Shown: in pieces, positions 50,001 through 62,305 of the stretch
Position numbering within the stretch: the first letter of the stretch is position 1
How the letters are laid out: every line of letters begins with the position of its first letter
NCBI GenBank assembly: GCA_973895155.1
Contig: OZ316897.1
Span: forward strand, 21,080,001 to 21,144,000
Direction: 5' to 3'
From: Marsupella aquatica
Taxonomy: Eukaryota > Marchantiophyta
DNA length: 64,000 bases
Notes under the pieces: model-generated
What the model was told of the DNA's origin: nothing
The model's input: only the letters and a program-made list of their open reading frames with translations
Database searches by the model: none
Translations under genes and position numbers: made by a program

Positions 50001-51262
50001 GTTAATCGGAGATAGGGTGATGGTGCTCTCGGGCTCGAAGAATATCAACCCCCTTGACGAAGCATCACCCTGCTGTACCCTGCATCTTGCGGAGAAAACA
50101 ATCTTCAAATCATTCTAGACATGCCTTCAAATCGCGAACACTTCTAAAAAGCACTATAAAGGATTCGACACCAATTTTCCAGAATCGTGATAATGTACCT
50201 ATACTCCATCTTTCCCGTTGTTGGGTCCAGCGTAAACCATCGCTGATTCCACTTGCGCAACTGCAGCAGAGTCGAGTATCCTCAGTTCCACGCAAAATAG
50301 CATCAAAATAAATGCATATTAATCTCACAAATGCCAATTGTGAGGTAAAGTTGGAAAAACGCATTTTCCCCAAGCTGCGTTTCTGAAAATTCCAAGCGCG
50401 GATACTCACTAAACTGCCCAAAGAGAGCTATGTGCCACGCGTCGGTCCAGAAAAGCCAGTGATCAGAGGTCAACATGCTCTGAAGCGAAATGTGACTCAT
50501 CACATTGGACTCAGTACATCGGCACACCATACGATCATTGTAATTCTGACTATGCCACGTATGAGGCATAGACGGATCAAAAACCATTTTAACAGCAGTG
50601 CTTCTTCATTACAAAGGCTATCAACCTAAAGTCTTTGCAAAACATCCGATGACTGTAGCTACGGGGTACATTACAGCTCAGCGCAGTAGGCTTAAAATCA
50701 CACAATATTCAATGCCACTGTCAAGGCAGTACGAAGCCCTGCTTTGTAAATAATTATGCTTTGTTATATGCTTTGTTATAAATGGAAAACGTTGCAGGGA
50801 GGCCGGGCTGGCTGTCACCGGAAGACATATCAAAACCTATACTGGTGAAGATCAACGCGCTTCACGAGTAAAAGAAGAACGAGAAATTGAGGGACGTCCC
50901 GACTAGCGAAGTCGAACTCTTCTTACAGCGCATCAGTACGGAAACACACATTAATAGATAGAATGCTTCTCTCAGCATTCAAATCCTCTAAACTTCCCGA
51001 CGGATTTTTCTTCAACATTTCGAACAGAAGGAAAAGTTATCCAAAATTCATAAATCTAAAACGGAAGTAACTTTCAAGACTAGAAGGCTTTGGAGAATCC
51101 AACGCAGGGAGACGGGGAAGCACTTACGGTCTCCGATCTCTTAAGAAGTGAACCTTCCATGAGGCAGCTTGACGAGGCACTGGACAACCTTTTCTTGATC
51201 TTCTCCAGGCTCGTCTGCGTGTCCTCGTCCGCTTTCTGGCCAAGCAAGTCATCCGACACACT
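47060..51262 (-). CDS. PH-domain coiled-coil protein (At2g30880-like), start unresolved
   Basis: Probable phosphoinositide-binding protein of unknown role. Exons: 51128 to at most 51262, 50199-50260, 49996-50079, 49602-49633, 49186-49267, 48857-49085, 48502-48729, 47888-48180, 47725-47782 and 47060-47584. The PH domain is spread over the first five: EGSLLKRSET, LRKWNQRWFTLDPTTGKMEY, LIFFEPESTITLSPINFHG, ARKYDGCCFYVGTPQKKEYY and ARAWVSTL. The rest is coiled coil (ETLRVKDEELSQVARDLRAR, ADRLSETAEAAEAAASAAH, AQRWRVELGKGREQIVMMEG) and a Pro/Glu-rich tail. This order matches my memory of the Arabidopsis PH protein. Exon 47725-47782 is needed: joining its neighbours directly gives an early stop. No in-frame ATG occurs before a stop at 51263-51265, so the initiating exon is farther right. 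Confidence 0.85.
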
Positions 51263-52823
51263 TCAATGAATGAATGAGCGTGTTTTCTCTGAACTCGACG
51301 AATGTCACGCGAAACAACTGCAATTGAGCTACGTCGGAACTAGAAAACCACCTAAACCTCCCTGACGCTGCAGAATCTAAGACAACGCGAGAAATGCCAT
51401 AACAAATCGATGAAATTTCCACAGATTGTTAAACTTCCGAATTCTCCATTCGATCTACAGATCACTGCGTGACCCCCAGCGTAAGCCACCTGAACAACAA
51501 AAACCATCACATCCACTTCGATCGGATCCCACTGAACACTCCCACTTCGCAACGAGCGATTCACAACATCCACCGTTTATCCCCTTCCCCTCGCTCTCTC
51601 CCTCCCTCCCCCTCCCTCTTAATTAGACAGTCACAGTCGACCACCATCGAGAGCAGGAAGGCGAATGATCCGCAGGGGATTAATATGGAGGAAGGGGGGC
51701 ATGCTGTGCATTCTTCTTGCTCGACTTCTTCTTCTTCATTATCATCATCGTCACCAACGGGTGGTGCCAATGCGAAAAATCAAACGCTAAGACCGCAACA
51801 AGGAAACCAATTCAGAAATTCATTAACGCACCAGTGCCATCGTGGGCAGTGCCGTCCGCTTCCAGACCACCGAGGAGCATCAAAAGTCAGAGCTCATCCA
51901 AAATCTCGCCCCTCCTCCGCAGCAACGCCCGCTCCATGGAATCGATGACTCCCTAGGAAACCTGTGCGATTGTCTGTACTACTGAGTAGCAATTCTTCTC
52001 ATGGCTCCGTCGCTAGCCATGCTCCGATGCTCGCGTCCTTCTGTTAGGTCAGCTTCCAATCAGTCACCATGCGCTCTTCTTGGATCCTCTCCTCCGCTAT
52101 CTCCTTTCCTCTTCTCGTGAACTCTCGACTCTGCTTTCTGTGCTTGTTCTCTAGGGAATCCAAGACGGACACAAGTGAGATAGATTGTGTTTCATTCCAT
52201 CGATCTTCCTCAAGGCATTCGTGCTTGTTGGCCGGCTTATCGTGGCTTCTCAAAGGAGAGCTCGTGACTCAAGATCTCCTCAGTAAAGGAGTGTGGGAGC
52301 CAAACATTCCAAATTCTTCTACTACGTAAGAGATGTCTGCCTACCCCTTGACATGTTGACATGTCAGCCTAAATTTATCCTCGTGCTACTGTATTTGATA
52401 TTTGTCTGACATTGTTTGATTGGTTTTTGCAATGTGTGCCTTCACCACTTTAGTCTCTCCCAAGCATGCACTCTACTTTACATTCTAAGAGCAAACCCAC
52501 AGGGGCACAACATGTCATGGTCCAATAAAATATGTTGTTGCAAACTAGTCGACCACATTCAGGATCGGCCTAGGCTCGGTGATGTAGATGGCTACAGAAG
52601 GGTCTGGGCATAGTGTGGTCGACATGAAGAGGCAGGGAATTCTTCATAGTGGAAAGAGAACTGGTGGAGACCTACATTTGGCTAGCTACATTATTAGCTA
52701 TATTAGAGGCTGTATCGAAAAAAGTATAGTCGACCTGATGGGAGTGCTCCTAGAGCATCCCCCTTAGTGGACTACATAGTTGACTGTATATTGCTGCCTA
52801 AATTAGAGCAAATGAAGTACAAG
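51263..52823. other. Region right of the PH gene, with a possible small plus-strand frame
   Basis: This should contain the PH gene's first exon and promoter. On the plus strand 51827-51985 is open and reads plausibly protein-like (AVRFQTTEEHQKSELIQNL, HGIDDSLGNLCDCLYY, then stop), but I cannot attach a start exon or a family. A frame at 52069-52329 is also unassigned. Confidence 0.35.
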
Positions 52824-53087
52824 TTTATTTTGCACCAGGACATGAGGGCAGTTCATGTAGGATGCAAAGTGAAAACTATATAGTTTATCATAGGCCTATC
52901 CAATAGGTTCTTGTCTTCACTTTGCATCCTATATCAAGTGCATTCATGTCTTTTGCACCAGGACATGAAGGCAAGTTATGTAGGATGCAAAGTGAAAACT
53001 ATATAGTTCATTAAGGCCTATCGAGTAGGTTCTTGTCTTCACTCTGCATCCTATATCAAGTGCCTTCATGTCCTGGTGCAAAATAAA
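52824..53087. mobile_element. Two tandem palindromic MITE-like units
   Basis: The block opens with TTTATTTTGCACCAGGACAT and closes with its reverse complement, ATGTCCTGGTGCAAAATAAA. Inside are two direct copies of about 123 bp (TGCACCAGGACATGA at 52831 and 52954). Each copy is itself an inverted repeat: GTAGGATGCAAAGTGAA pairs with TTCACTTTGCATCCTAT. No coding capacity. The shape fits a foldback or MITE element that duplicated in place. Confidence 0.85.
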
Positions 53088-54152
53088 GGTGGACGTTCAC
53101 AATAATCAAACTTCTTTTGGTCTCATTTTCAACAAAACTTGGATGTTTGTGGTGGTGTTTCGTAGATTAAAAACCAGCTGATATCTAAGTGCAATACAAC
53201 CTTGCAAGGTGTTTGCCTAAACCTTGATGTCTTTCTCTTCAATCATAGTTTCCCTTTGTATTGTAACTGGTTATCCAGAATACTCTAGCTCCAATCTCAA
53301 TCTAACTTGAACTTTGGAGGATAAATAACGTTATCTACATTTTTTGGCATGGAACATTATCGGTAGCATTTGGTCACAAGTTTTGTTTAGACTTATACAA
53401 AAACAAGGGCCACTGTTTGTTATTTGACTTGCAAGGTTATACTGAAGCTGGTCATACACCTGCTGTTATTTGTACGAAATATTATCGGCTGAGGTCTTTC
53501 AGGACACTTGCAGACCAGGGTTACACGGCTCATGGTTTGCTTAGCTCATGGACGTAAGCAACAGCACGCCTTTGCTACTTGTAGGGAACCTGTTCCCCTT
53601 AAAATTGAGAACTAGCTCCAACATTCAATTGCACAGTTGTCAGAAGCCAATGTTGGTTTTATATCCCTCGTTTTCAAGACTTTGGACAACAACTAACTGC
53701 GCTGGCCATCTAAGTTGCAGCAATGTGAGAATCATTAAGGTGCTCAAGAAGAGAACGCTGCCAAAAATCCCACAACATCGATTTAAGTCCAGAGCAGCGC
53801 TGGCCATCTACGTTGAAGCAATGTGAGAATTATTTAGGTGCTCAAGAAGAGAAGGCTGCCAAGGCCAAGCTCAATCACAGGTAAACTCTGATAATATATT
53901 TTCTTTTCGTAACGAACAAAATTTACAGAAGCAGCCTTTCAAAGGTGCAGGTTCTCTTGTCACCGTACTATGTCTGTTGAGCTTAGAGATTGGTGCTTGC
54001 TGCTTGGGAGCAACTGGAGCACCCTGGCTGTCGAATTCCCGAAACTCATGGCCAAAGAATGACACCGCGTACTAAGATGTAACTCCTGATCACGAGATAG
54101 GAGGCCTGCTTCGCCTCACATGGGTGGGGAATCCCAGTTCTCATGCCAAATC
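53088..54152. other. Intergenic DNA with a short duplication
   Basis: GCTGGCCATCTA at 53701 and 53799 begins two copies (about 70 bp, offset 98 bp) sharing GCAATGTGAGAAT, AGGTGCTCAAGAAGAGAA and GCTGCCAA. No gene recognised. The right part should include the SmG 3' UTR. Confidence 0.55.
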
Positions 54153-55081
54153 TTATCTCACACTTTCCAGGGCCTCTATCATCACCACACTATTCCCTCG
54201 AATGACCTGTATCACACAATTACGACAATCTGATTAACCTCGGAAACGAAGAGTGAAGCATTACAAAAAAAACCAAAAGCACACACAAAACTGTAATGCC
54301 CAGGGAAAAGCACGGACCTAGCGAAGTTGAACAGTAGAAGATACTAACACAAGAAAGATCACAAGGGGATAAGAGATCGATGGGGATACACTAAGCCCAG
54401 TGACCTCTCAGATCAATATCAGCAACAAACCAACCAGCACACTGTGGACCCATGCCCTTCTTCAGCACAGAAGGGAGTGGCACCGTGAGTGACACGAGAA
54501 CTGAAGTGGACAAGAATGCAGGAAAAATCAGTTGCCCGACAAGATAAGCGAGAGGGAAATTGTAATGATGCAGAGAGAAAACTGACCACCATGCCGATCT
54601 CGTTTCTCTCATTGCCATTGATCTCCACAGTGTTGTCCAACACAAGATTCATGAACTGGTCGAAACCCCGCAGAACACCAACTACCATTCGATTGGCATT
54701 GAGCTTGACTACAAGACGACAACCAGAGAGACAATAATTATACTCGAAGCAAAAACCAACCGGAAGTCAGCGAAATGCAGAGAGGTTGCAAAACAAAAGT
54801 TTCGATGGCAAATTGTGTCCAACACAGAGGGAAAATCGTGGGTGCGACGAAACTCACTGTTTAGCTTCCGGTCCATGTACCTAGAAACGAAACAGCACCA
54901 CGAAAAGACGATATCAGTCCACCATTAATCAGCACAACGAAGTAACACGATATCAGTCCCACCGTCGAGATATCAGAGTGACAGTGGAAACAGACACTTC
55001 AATCAATCAAATGTTGGGAGCGTAGAGTGAGAGGGGGCAAACATACTTTTTCAAATCCGGAGGCTGGCCCGACTTGCTCAT
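54153..55081 (-). CDS. SNRPG: Small nuclear ribonucleoprotein Sm G
   Basis: One of seven Sm proteins that form the ring on U1, U2, U4 and U5 snRNAs. Four exons: 55047-55081, 54858-54880, 54587-54708 and 54153-54206, all GT-AG and in phase, give 234 nt (77 residues), the usual SmG size. It reads MSKSGQPPDLKKYMDRKLNI, then KLNANRMVVGVLRGFDQFMN (Sm1), LVLDNTVEINGNERNEIGMV and VIRGNSVVMIEALESVR (Sm2). Both Sm motifs are complete. A telomere-like AACCCTAA occurs about 150 bp upstream (55228-55235). Together with CWC22 this is the second spliceosome gene in the window; they are 35 kb apart and not obviously co-regulated. Confidence 0.97.
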
Positions 55082-57697
55082 CGTATCGAAGGGAGCAGAA
55101 AGACTACTGCGCTCCTCGTCTAGAGTCGACCTCGAAGAATTGCAACCCCGGTTCTAGAGTCGACCTCGAAGACCGGCACTACCAGCTGCTCCTCTCGAAG
55201 AACGTCAAGAACACGATGACACGAAGAACCCTAAACACTGGGGTTTTCCTGTTATGCACCATGATGACAGTCAAGGAGGGCAAGGAGGGGCGAAACCCGC
55301 GACGGGCAGGGCGAAAGGCAGTTTGGGTAGGGCGTAAATCCGAGGAGACGAGGTTACCAATGTAACCATTTATGCTATAGTCATAATTTGGTATCCTGAA
55401 AAGTTGAACAGGTAACCTCTTTGAGGGCGGGAGTTACATACTCTAATGCAAGGCAGGGTTGGGGTCATAGACTCTAACCTGGTCCCGGAATATTCAAAGA
55501 AGCTTTCCGGTTGCCGCCGATCAGTTTCTTTTCATATTTCGGACACAAGGTTATAGCCTAGTAACCCTGTGCCCAGATTTGCATTACCCTATACATAATT
55601 TGTGTCACCAAGCAAGGTTACCGGTTAACCTTTTCTTCTACTAGGTGCCACCATTTTTATACCCCTCTGCCCAAAAAATGCTCCCAATAATCTTTTTTCC
55701 GGGCAGGTATCAAATATGATAATGACGGCTTGGGCTACGGTTATTGTCTGAAACCTGTTCTCACAAAGCTCAGAAAAATTTCCCTGCTGCCACCGATCAG
55801 CATTTCCTCACTTTCTGGTCACAGGGTTACAGACTAGTAACCCAAGACCAAGCCATCATTACCCTATATGTAAATCGTGTACGGGAAGAGAGGTTATGAC
55901 AGTCTGGGAGGTTACGACAGTCTGGGTAACCAGTTTTACCTCACTACTAGGGGGTCTCATATATATAAGGTGGGACTTTTGTGAGTTGGGACGCTAGTTT
56001 TGGCTGTGTTGGACTGTTGAAGTTCATAGGTTTTCAGGAATAGTGTAGAGGTATATACTCAACCTACCCCCATGTGACTCTTTTTGTCCGAATTGACCCC
56101 CAAAGTTGATTTTCTACCCAATCGACCCCCATTTTCACTTTTGTATTGTATGTACATGTATTCCCTATATTCTATACTACTTGGACCATGAACCATGAGA
56201 ATGCCTTCACCGTGTATGGCGACTATGGTATACCCCAACTGTGAAGGCAACTAACTTGACCGCCATGTTCACCGCATGGTTTTAGGGCCGGCCGAGACCG
56301 CAACAACCAAGGATTTCAAAACAACTGTCTGGTGAAAACAAGACTAGTCATGTCTTCGTATGTTTGTTGCTAGGAAACGTTGACGTCCTCATCAAATGTG
56401 CTCAGACGTTCATTATCTGGTTTTTGTCAGGACAATTTCTGTTGGGCACGAGCTTTGGATGGAATAGATCGTACTGGAGTTTTGGAACAATGTGTTTTCG
56501 CCAGCGTTCACATGCTCTCTCTATGGGCACTGTAGTGTGGCCAGGTGCAGGTAGGGATGTCAGTTGTTGGAGAGGACGACGATGGCACTGTGCATCTTTG
56601 GCGGAGAGGGGATCGGTGTGAAGTTGACATTCCCAAATGTGAGAGGTTACCACCACAAAATAGAGCTGGCTGATGGAGGAGACGCAATAGCTCATGGACT
56701 CAAAATGTTGTCAGGATATATATTTGAAGGGAAAGTCCACAAGAAGGTGTGTTTAAAGCATTTCATAGAGGCTTTCTTTCATTTCCCGTAGACCTCCATT
56801 TCTCTTGAATCCTCAAGTATCCACTTTCACGAATGACTATCTTCATTGTGCCTTTGTGAAGAGTACATAACTAGAAATGTCTTCTACTTTTGGCAGTGGA
56901 AGCCAAGGCGGCTCAAATTTGCAAAGGCAAACGGTTCAATGATTTTAATGAAGTTGACCAGTGTTTGGATTCTTAGGTTGTCATGAATTGTCGTGTGGTA
57001 TACAGGTTGAAAACATTTTCTAGTTTTTGAACATGAGTGTGCACATTTAGCAAGTTGGTTTCAAAGAAATGTAGCAAAGAATCTAGAGAATCTGTGAATG
57101 GGGGAACTTCAGGAATAGATCCGTCCTGGGTGGAATGCAACGATGAAGATTCTGAAGAAAGCAATGAAGATATATCAATTTGAAGACAATTTCAAAATGA
57201 ATTGGACTGGCATTTTGACTCTTGATATGGAGAGTGGCCGGGTTTCGTGACAAAGGAATAGTTAAATGACCTTCAAAGGCTAAAGGGAAAGAGAATCCAT
57301 ACTCAATTCTACATATGTAGAGCCCATTGCCACGCACAATGAGGTAAGTGTTCTTTTGTTGTGAATTGGGTTTGCTTCATTGTCTGGTTGTTGTAGAGTC
57401 ATTGCTCTTGCGTAATTTGCTAATATACTTGTACATTTTCTTTGTAGACAAAAGATAGTGAGTTTAAGCAAGCTATAATGCGCTTGAGACATGTGGAGAA
57501 CCCATCTCGTGCACCACTTGCATGTCTTCAAACTAATGCATTGCAAAACAACTCAATCTCACACAAGTGTAACAACCCATCACACAGAAGGGGACGACAA
57601 AAGTGAAGCACATTAGCGTGTGGTTGTCAGTGTCCTGTGCACCAAACCCACACAAAGCACAATAGAAAGTTAAAAAGCAATATGCAACTGGTGCTTT
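55082..57697. other. SmG promoter and repeat-rich intergenic DNA
   Basis: The first 300 bp holds the SmG promoter, including a 20-bp-class direct repeat of TCTAGAGTCGACCTCGAAGA (about 55120 and 55154). From 55507 to 55930 there are two diverged direct copies. Frames farther right (for example 56364-56621) match nothing known. Confidence 0.45.
55507..55930. repeat. Diverged direct duplication, offset about 280 bp
   Basis: Copy 1 (about 55507-55640) and copy 2 (about 55784-55930) share GCCGCCGATCAG versus GCCACCGATCAG, CACAAGGTTA versus CACAGGGTTA, TAGTAACCC, CATTACCCTATA and GTAACC in the same order. Non-coding. Confidence 0.6.
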
Positions 57698-58990
57698 GTG
57701 GAGAGTTCATCAGGACCAGGCCACCACCCTTGCACAACGAAGATGGTGTTGAGAACTCAATGTAATGTCCTTTTAGAGTACATTGTCTTCGAGAACCACA
57801 AATGGGGTCTCATATTATTACAGTATGTGAGTGAGACCATAATTGTCCAACATCCTAGCACAAGTTTAGATGGCCTACTCAAAAATTGGTTTGACTAGGT
57901 GATACACTAGCTCCCCGAGTTTGGAGAAATCTAAGGGTGGCACTAGTGAAAGTCTTGTTGTGTGGATTTCAAGGAGACTAAAAAAACGTACCAACTACCA
58001 TCAGATGTGGCGGGCTAAGGATTATGAATGAGATATTCACCTTGGTGGACAAGAACTAAGACACATTCTACTAGATTCAAGGATTTATTGCTAGGGTTAG
58101 GGGAGCTGCCTTTGGCTGTGTTGCAAAGTGGTCCCCTATGGAGGATGCCACTTTCCACATAGCATTCATATGCCCATCTGCTACAAGGGAAACTCTGCAC
58201 TTTGTTCAACCACTTGTGAGCTTGGATGCATGTCAAACCAAGAATAGGAAGTATCCTACCCAACTATTCTTGGCAACTTCTCTGGATGGTAATGCACAAG
58301 ATGTCATATTGTGTTATGGCGCTGCACAAGTAGAAAACACTACCAATTGGATATAAGGTTCCTTCAACTAATTGACATATCATTGTATGGAATTAAATGT
58401 GCACTCATGATACTTGTCATATCAGGGTTTGTAGGCTGCACTTTGAGAGGTTTAGGCAGGTAACTTTATGTTCTTGATACAGAAAATGACTGGATACATT
58501 CATTAGGAACATTACTTTTTATGCCAAAGACATTGCTAGTATGCTATTTCATGTTCTTGGCCATCAAGTAATATCCATGCAGCATGTGCGCATCACTTGA
58601 AAGCCAATGTGAAGACTCGATATGGCAAATCAACTATTGACATCTAAAGTTACTAGTTGCACTTATGCTAATGACAAGAGCCAATAAGAGCTCTATGTTG
58701 CTTTTGAAACAACAATTATGCTTTGCATTTGTGAATATTCTATCCTTAGTGGACATGGATGACTATTGTGGCTTATTATGCCTTGTTTGTTTCCACTTTG
58801 TAAGGCATGAGCTTCTTTGATGTGGTTGAAAGAGTATGAAATCAAAAGCAGATGTTAATTTGCTTCATGCAATGGGATTACATAAGGTCACTAGATGTAA
58901 AATAGTATGCACGACATGCCTTCCCCCTTCCTTGGATGGCAAAGGTTACAAATAACACTGTTGAGCAAGCAAACTCAAGAGTACTTTCTT
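57698..58990 (+). pseudogene. Decayed MULE-type transposase relic
   Basis: The best conserved part is about 58120-58356, which reads FHIAFICPSATRETLHFVQP and LVSLDACQTKNRKYPTQLFL, then ATSLDGNAQ and a final NTTNW. This is the order of a Mutator-like transposase DDE core: a catalytic Asp in the LDA context, LATSLDGN, then E/N..W. Upstream NYHQMWRAKDYE (about 57990) fits the N-terminal region but is followed by stops in the same frame. Several frame changes and stops show it is inactive. No terminal inverted repeats were found. Confidence 0.6.
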
Positions 58991-61900
58991 TGCGTCAATA
59001 CGCTCCTTTCAAGTTGTTGGAGCGATTATGGGTTTGTGTGTTCAAAATTAACTCAAGTTTTCAACTTTAGTTAGTTTGGCCTTACTAGGGTTAGTTGATC
59101 CTTGGTTAGTTTACGGTAAGATCCACTTATTTAGGCCCACACATCTTAGTCCCCCTTGGGGGGTATGGGTTGGAGGGAGAGCATTATCTCCCTCATTCTT
59201 CACAAGTCATGTACTGTCTCATGAGCAATGGATCCTTCCATCATCAGTGTCTTGTAGGTGTAGTATGAGATTGTGTGCATTGCTATCTAGTCTTAGCTGA
59301 CAATTTTTTACATTATGTTAGTGGTGGACCTAGTCACCTAGAGCTCTCACCAATCCCAACACCCACACCTAAGTGCCCTTGGTGCCCAAATGCCTCCATG
59401 GAACTCCTTGAGCAAGCAACTTGCACCCCCAATGGCCACTCCCGTACAAAGTCGCACTTGCTCCCTAACACGGCCGTCGCTCAACGGTCCTCACTGTTTG
59501 CACAAGCATCCAAACACCTTGATAAGTAACCAAAAGAATCTAGGCCTTCCAATACTAGCATAGTAACTCAAGCTCAACAAACATTGGTAAGATCTATTCA
59601 TTAAAAGTGCATTATTATTCAATTTATGAACATTTGGGTAACAAAAAGTGTACATTTGGCTTTCAAAAAGTGTACAAATTTTGGACAAGAAATAAAGATG
59701 CTTGCCATCAAATGTACCACCATGTTCATCATTTGTAAATAAACTAGGATGAGACTCCTTCTAGTAAAGATCATTTTTGCACCCTCAAGTTTACAATTGA
59801 TCATTTAGGTGTAGAGTAGTGTACTATATTGTACCTTTTGGGGTTAAAAAGTGTACATTTAGAGAACAAAAGTGAACATTTAGAGGCCTAAAAGTGAACA
59901 AAATAAAATACACTTTTAATGAGTAGAGTGATAAGTAGATCAATGAATAGAACCTCTCAGGCCTTCATGGCCTTGCCATACGCCAAAGCCAGAGCTGACA
60001 TCCACTGTTCATCCATAACAACCCCTCTTTGGGTGCAGCCCATGCAGCCTGTGCTTTCCCACTTCCTATTTATCACTGGTTGATTGCCCTACCCCCAGGA
60101 TATGTTCATCGCCCAATTAGCATAGCTTGTCTTGATTCTTGTCCTAAAACATCAGGACTATATTGGCCTTGACTCTAGCAACCAATTCACAGTTTTTGCT
60201 CAACTGCACTTGGAACTCAACCTCCATGCCTACTTGGGTTTGCCCCCACAATGCAAGCTCCCATGGGAAACTGAACGCGGTTTGACTAGTTTTGGCAAAA
60301 TTTGGCAAGCAAGCGAGATAGCCCCCGCAAACCCCAAAATCCATGGCACTCTCCAACCCAACTAATCTCAAGAGGATGTAGTCCTCTTCAATAGATTTCT
60401 AACGCAACCAAGAAGTCTCCCAATGGACTTCCCATCGAGAAGTTATCACCGTTTCTATTTGACGTGTTCTCTTGGTGTCGCAACCACCGTGGCTCACGAC
60501 TTGGGCTCGCTCTTGGCCCCCAAGGAGACACCACTCCTCTAATATATATTTTGGAGATCTGTTGCCCCCGGACCTACTTTGGTGCCCATATTTTGGCCCC
60601 CAACTCGCACGCATAGGCACGCAACTAACTTGTTATGCCCATAAATTTCTAGCTAGATGTTTGTAGGCGGAGTACCTTGGCCTATTGTGATTGGGCTGAC
60701 CTAGTGCTCATGCCTAGGCCCTCAGAACATGTCGTCACTTAGAGATTCCAAACGGTCACTTGTGAGTTATGAACACATCGGGTGCTAATTATGCTATTTA
60801 CCACTTGTAAGATACCTCATGCTTAGAATCAATTCCCTTGAGAGCCTTGTCCCTTGAATATTTCTTAAGTTCCTTGAGTTCCCTGTGTCTCTTGTGATTT
60901 CTCTAGATAAACTGGGTGGGAAAGGCATACCCTTTTTTGCAAGGACTCCTAAACATTTTTGGTACTAAAACATTTATGTGATCTTCTCTAGATATTGACA
61001 ATAATACCATAGTATTTGGGGCTAGACCCACACTCCATAGATTTTGTCTCTAAGTGATAATTTTATCTATGCACTTCTTCAAACTCTCCATTATAAAGTT
61101 TCATCTATTATATTAATATGAAAATATTCACATCCTCATTTGTGCATCTATAGAGTATTAATGGATCTTACGACGCGATAATTGCAGTGTATTCTTCTTC
61201 TCCAAACTTTTGTGCAAGAACCTACTTTGCGTCTATCATCTTATTTACTATAAATTTAATGTTCATCGAAGAACATAAATTTAGAAATGACAGATTGTGA
61301 TTCAAATCAATATTGAAATTTATAGTTTCTATATGCTTTCTAACTAATAGAGATTCAGCAGCAGAACCGTCCCTACTTGATCATAAGTTTTAAAACATCA
61401 TATCTATGGTATTGGTAGCATAGCTAATCTTGCTAGATTCAAAACTCCATTTTTAAAGTACTCTAGTGATGACAATGTTCCATTCAGACCAAAAATTAAA
61501 AATTTAGATTCCTTTCACTATGAAAACCGACGATATAGTCATCCTGTTTAGTCTAGAACTAATGTTCAAGCATTTCATCAATGCAAATTTAAGGCACACA
61601 AAATGCACTATTGTATACACTTCCTATCATCGCACTCATACATTTGAAATGATAGAAATTGGATTCCATTAGAGGGCTAACCTCCCTACCTCCCTTTTAT
61701 TTATAGTTGGAGCCAAATCATGCTAGTCTTTTACAATAGTATCATAGAAGATACTATAAATTATTAGATTTTACTTTTTTTTCACAATAAATTCTAGAAT
61801 TTATTTCTTATCATGATAAATTCTAGAAATTAGCAAAATTTATCTTTTTATTATGGTAAAATTCTTTCCAAAGGTTTCACTTCCACAAAAATGACACATC

Positions 61901-62140
61901 ACATGCGACGAAATATAGGGTCATTTTATTGGTTCAATAAAAAGACTTAAGAAGTTTTTGAGAAGAATAATATGGTCTTTTAAATCCAATTTTGAGACTT
62001 ATAATAATATTAGGGTTCTTATAACAAAAAATTTAGAATATTCTAACCTTATAGGGATTGAATTTTTTTTCTTCTACATTTAAGGGGGTCTGAGGCCTAA
62101 AAACATCGCAGGTGATAGGGATGCATCCATATAGTGAGAC
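58991..62140. other. Gene-poor DNA with MITE-like and AT-rich repeats
   Basis: No gene recognised. At 59590-59930 an imperfect terminal inverted repeat (CTATTCATTAAAAGTGCATT / its near reverse complement) brackets repeated AAAAGTGTACATTT and AAAGTGAACATTT words. Beyond 61000 the DNA becomes strongly AT-rich. Confidence 0.4.
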
Positions 62141-62149
62141 CCCCCCCCA

Positions 62150-62305
62150 AAATTCTAAAAATTACTATTTATTATAGTAAAATATAAAAGTTATCAAAAT
62201 TTACTTTTTTATTATAATAAATTTTAAAAATTATTATTTATTATAGTAAAATTTAGAAGTTACCAAATTTTTTTTTTTTATTATACTAAATTTTAAAAAA
62301 CTAAG
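62150..62305. repeat. AT-rich tandem repeat
   Basis: About two and a half units of roughly 65 bp built on AAAATTACTATTTATTATAG, TAAAAT and TTTATTATAATAAATTTTAA. Related words occur at 61765-61860. A run of nine C bases lies just before it at 62143. Confidence 0.6.

Noticed and set aside
55116-55175. TCTAGAGTCGACCT, identical to part of a common cloning-vector polylinker, occurs twice near the SmG start.
   Set aside because: The match stops after 14 bases, both copies continue with CGAAGA and not with vector sequence, and the flanks read as ordinary promoter DNA. It looks like a short direct duplication and not vector contamination.
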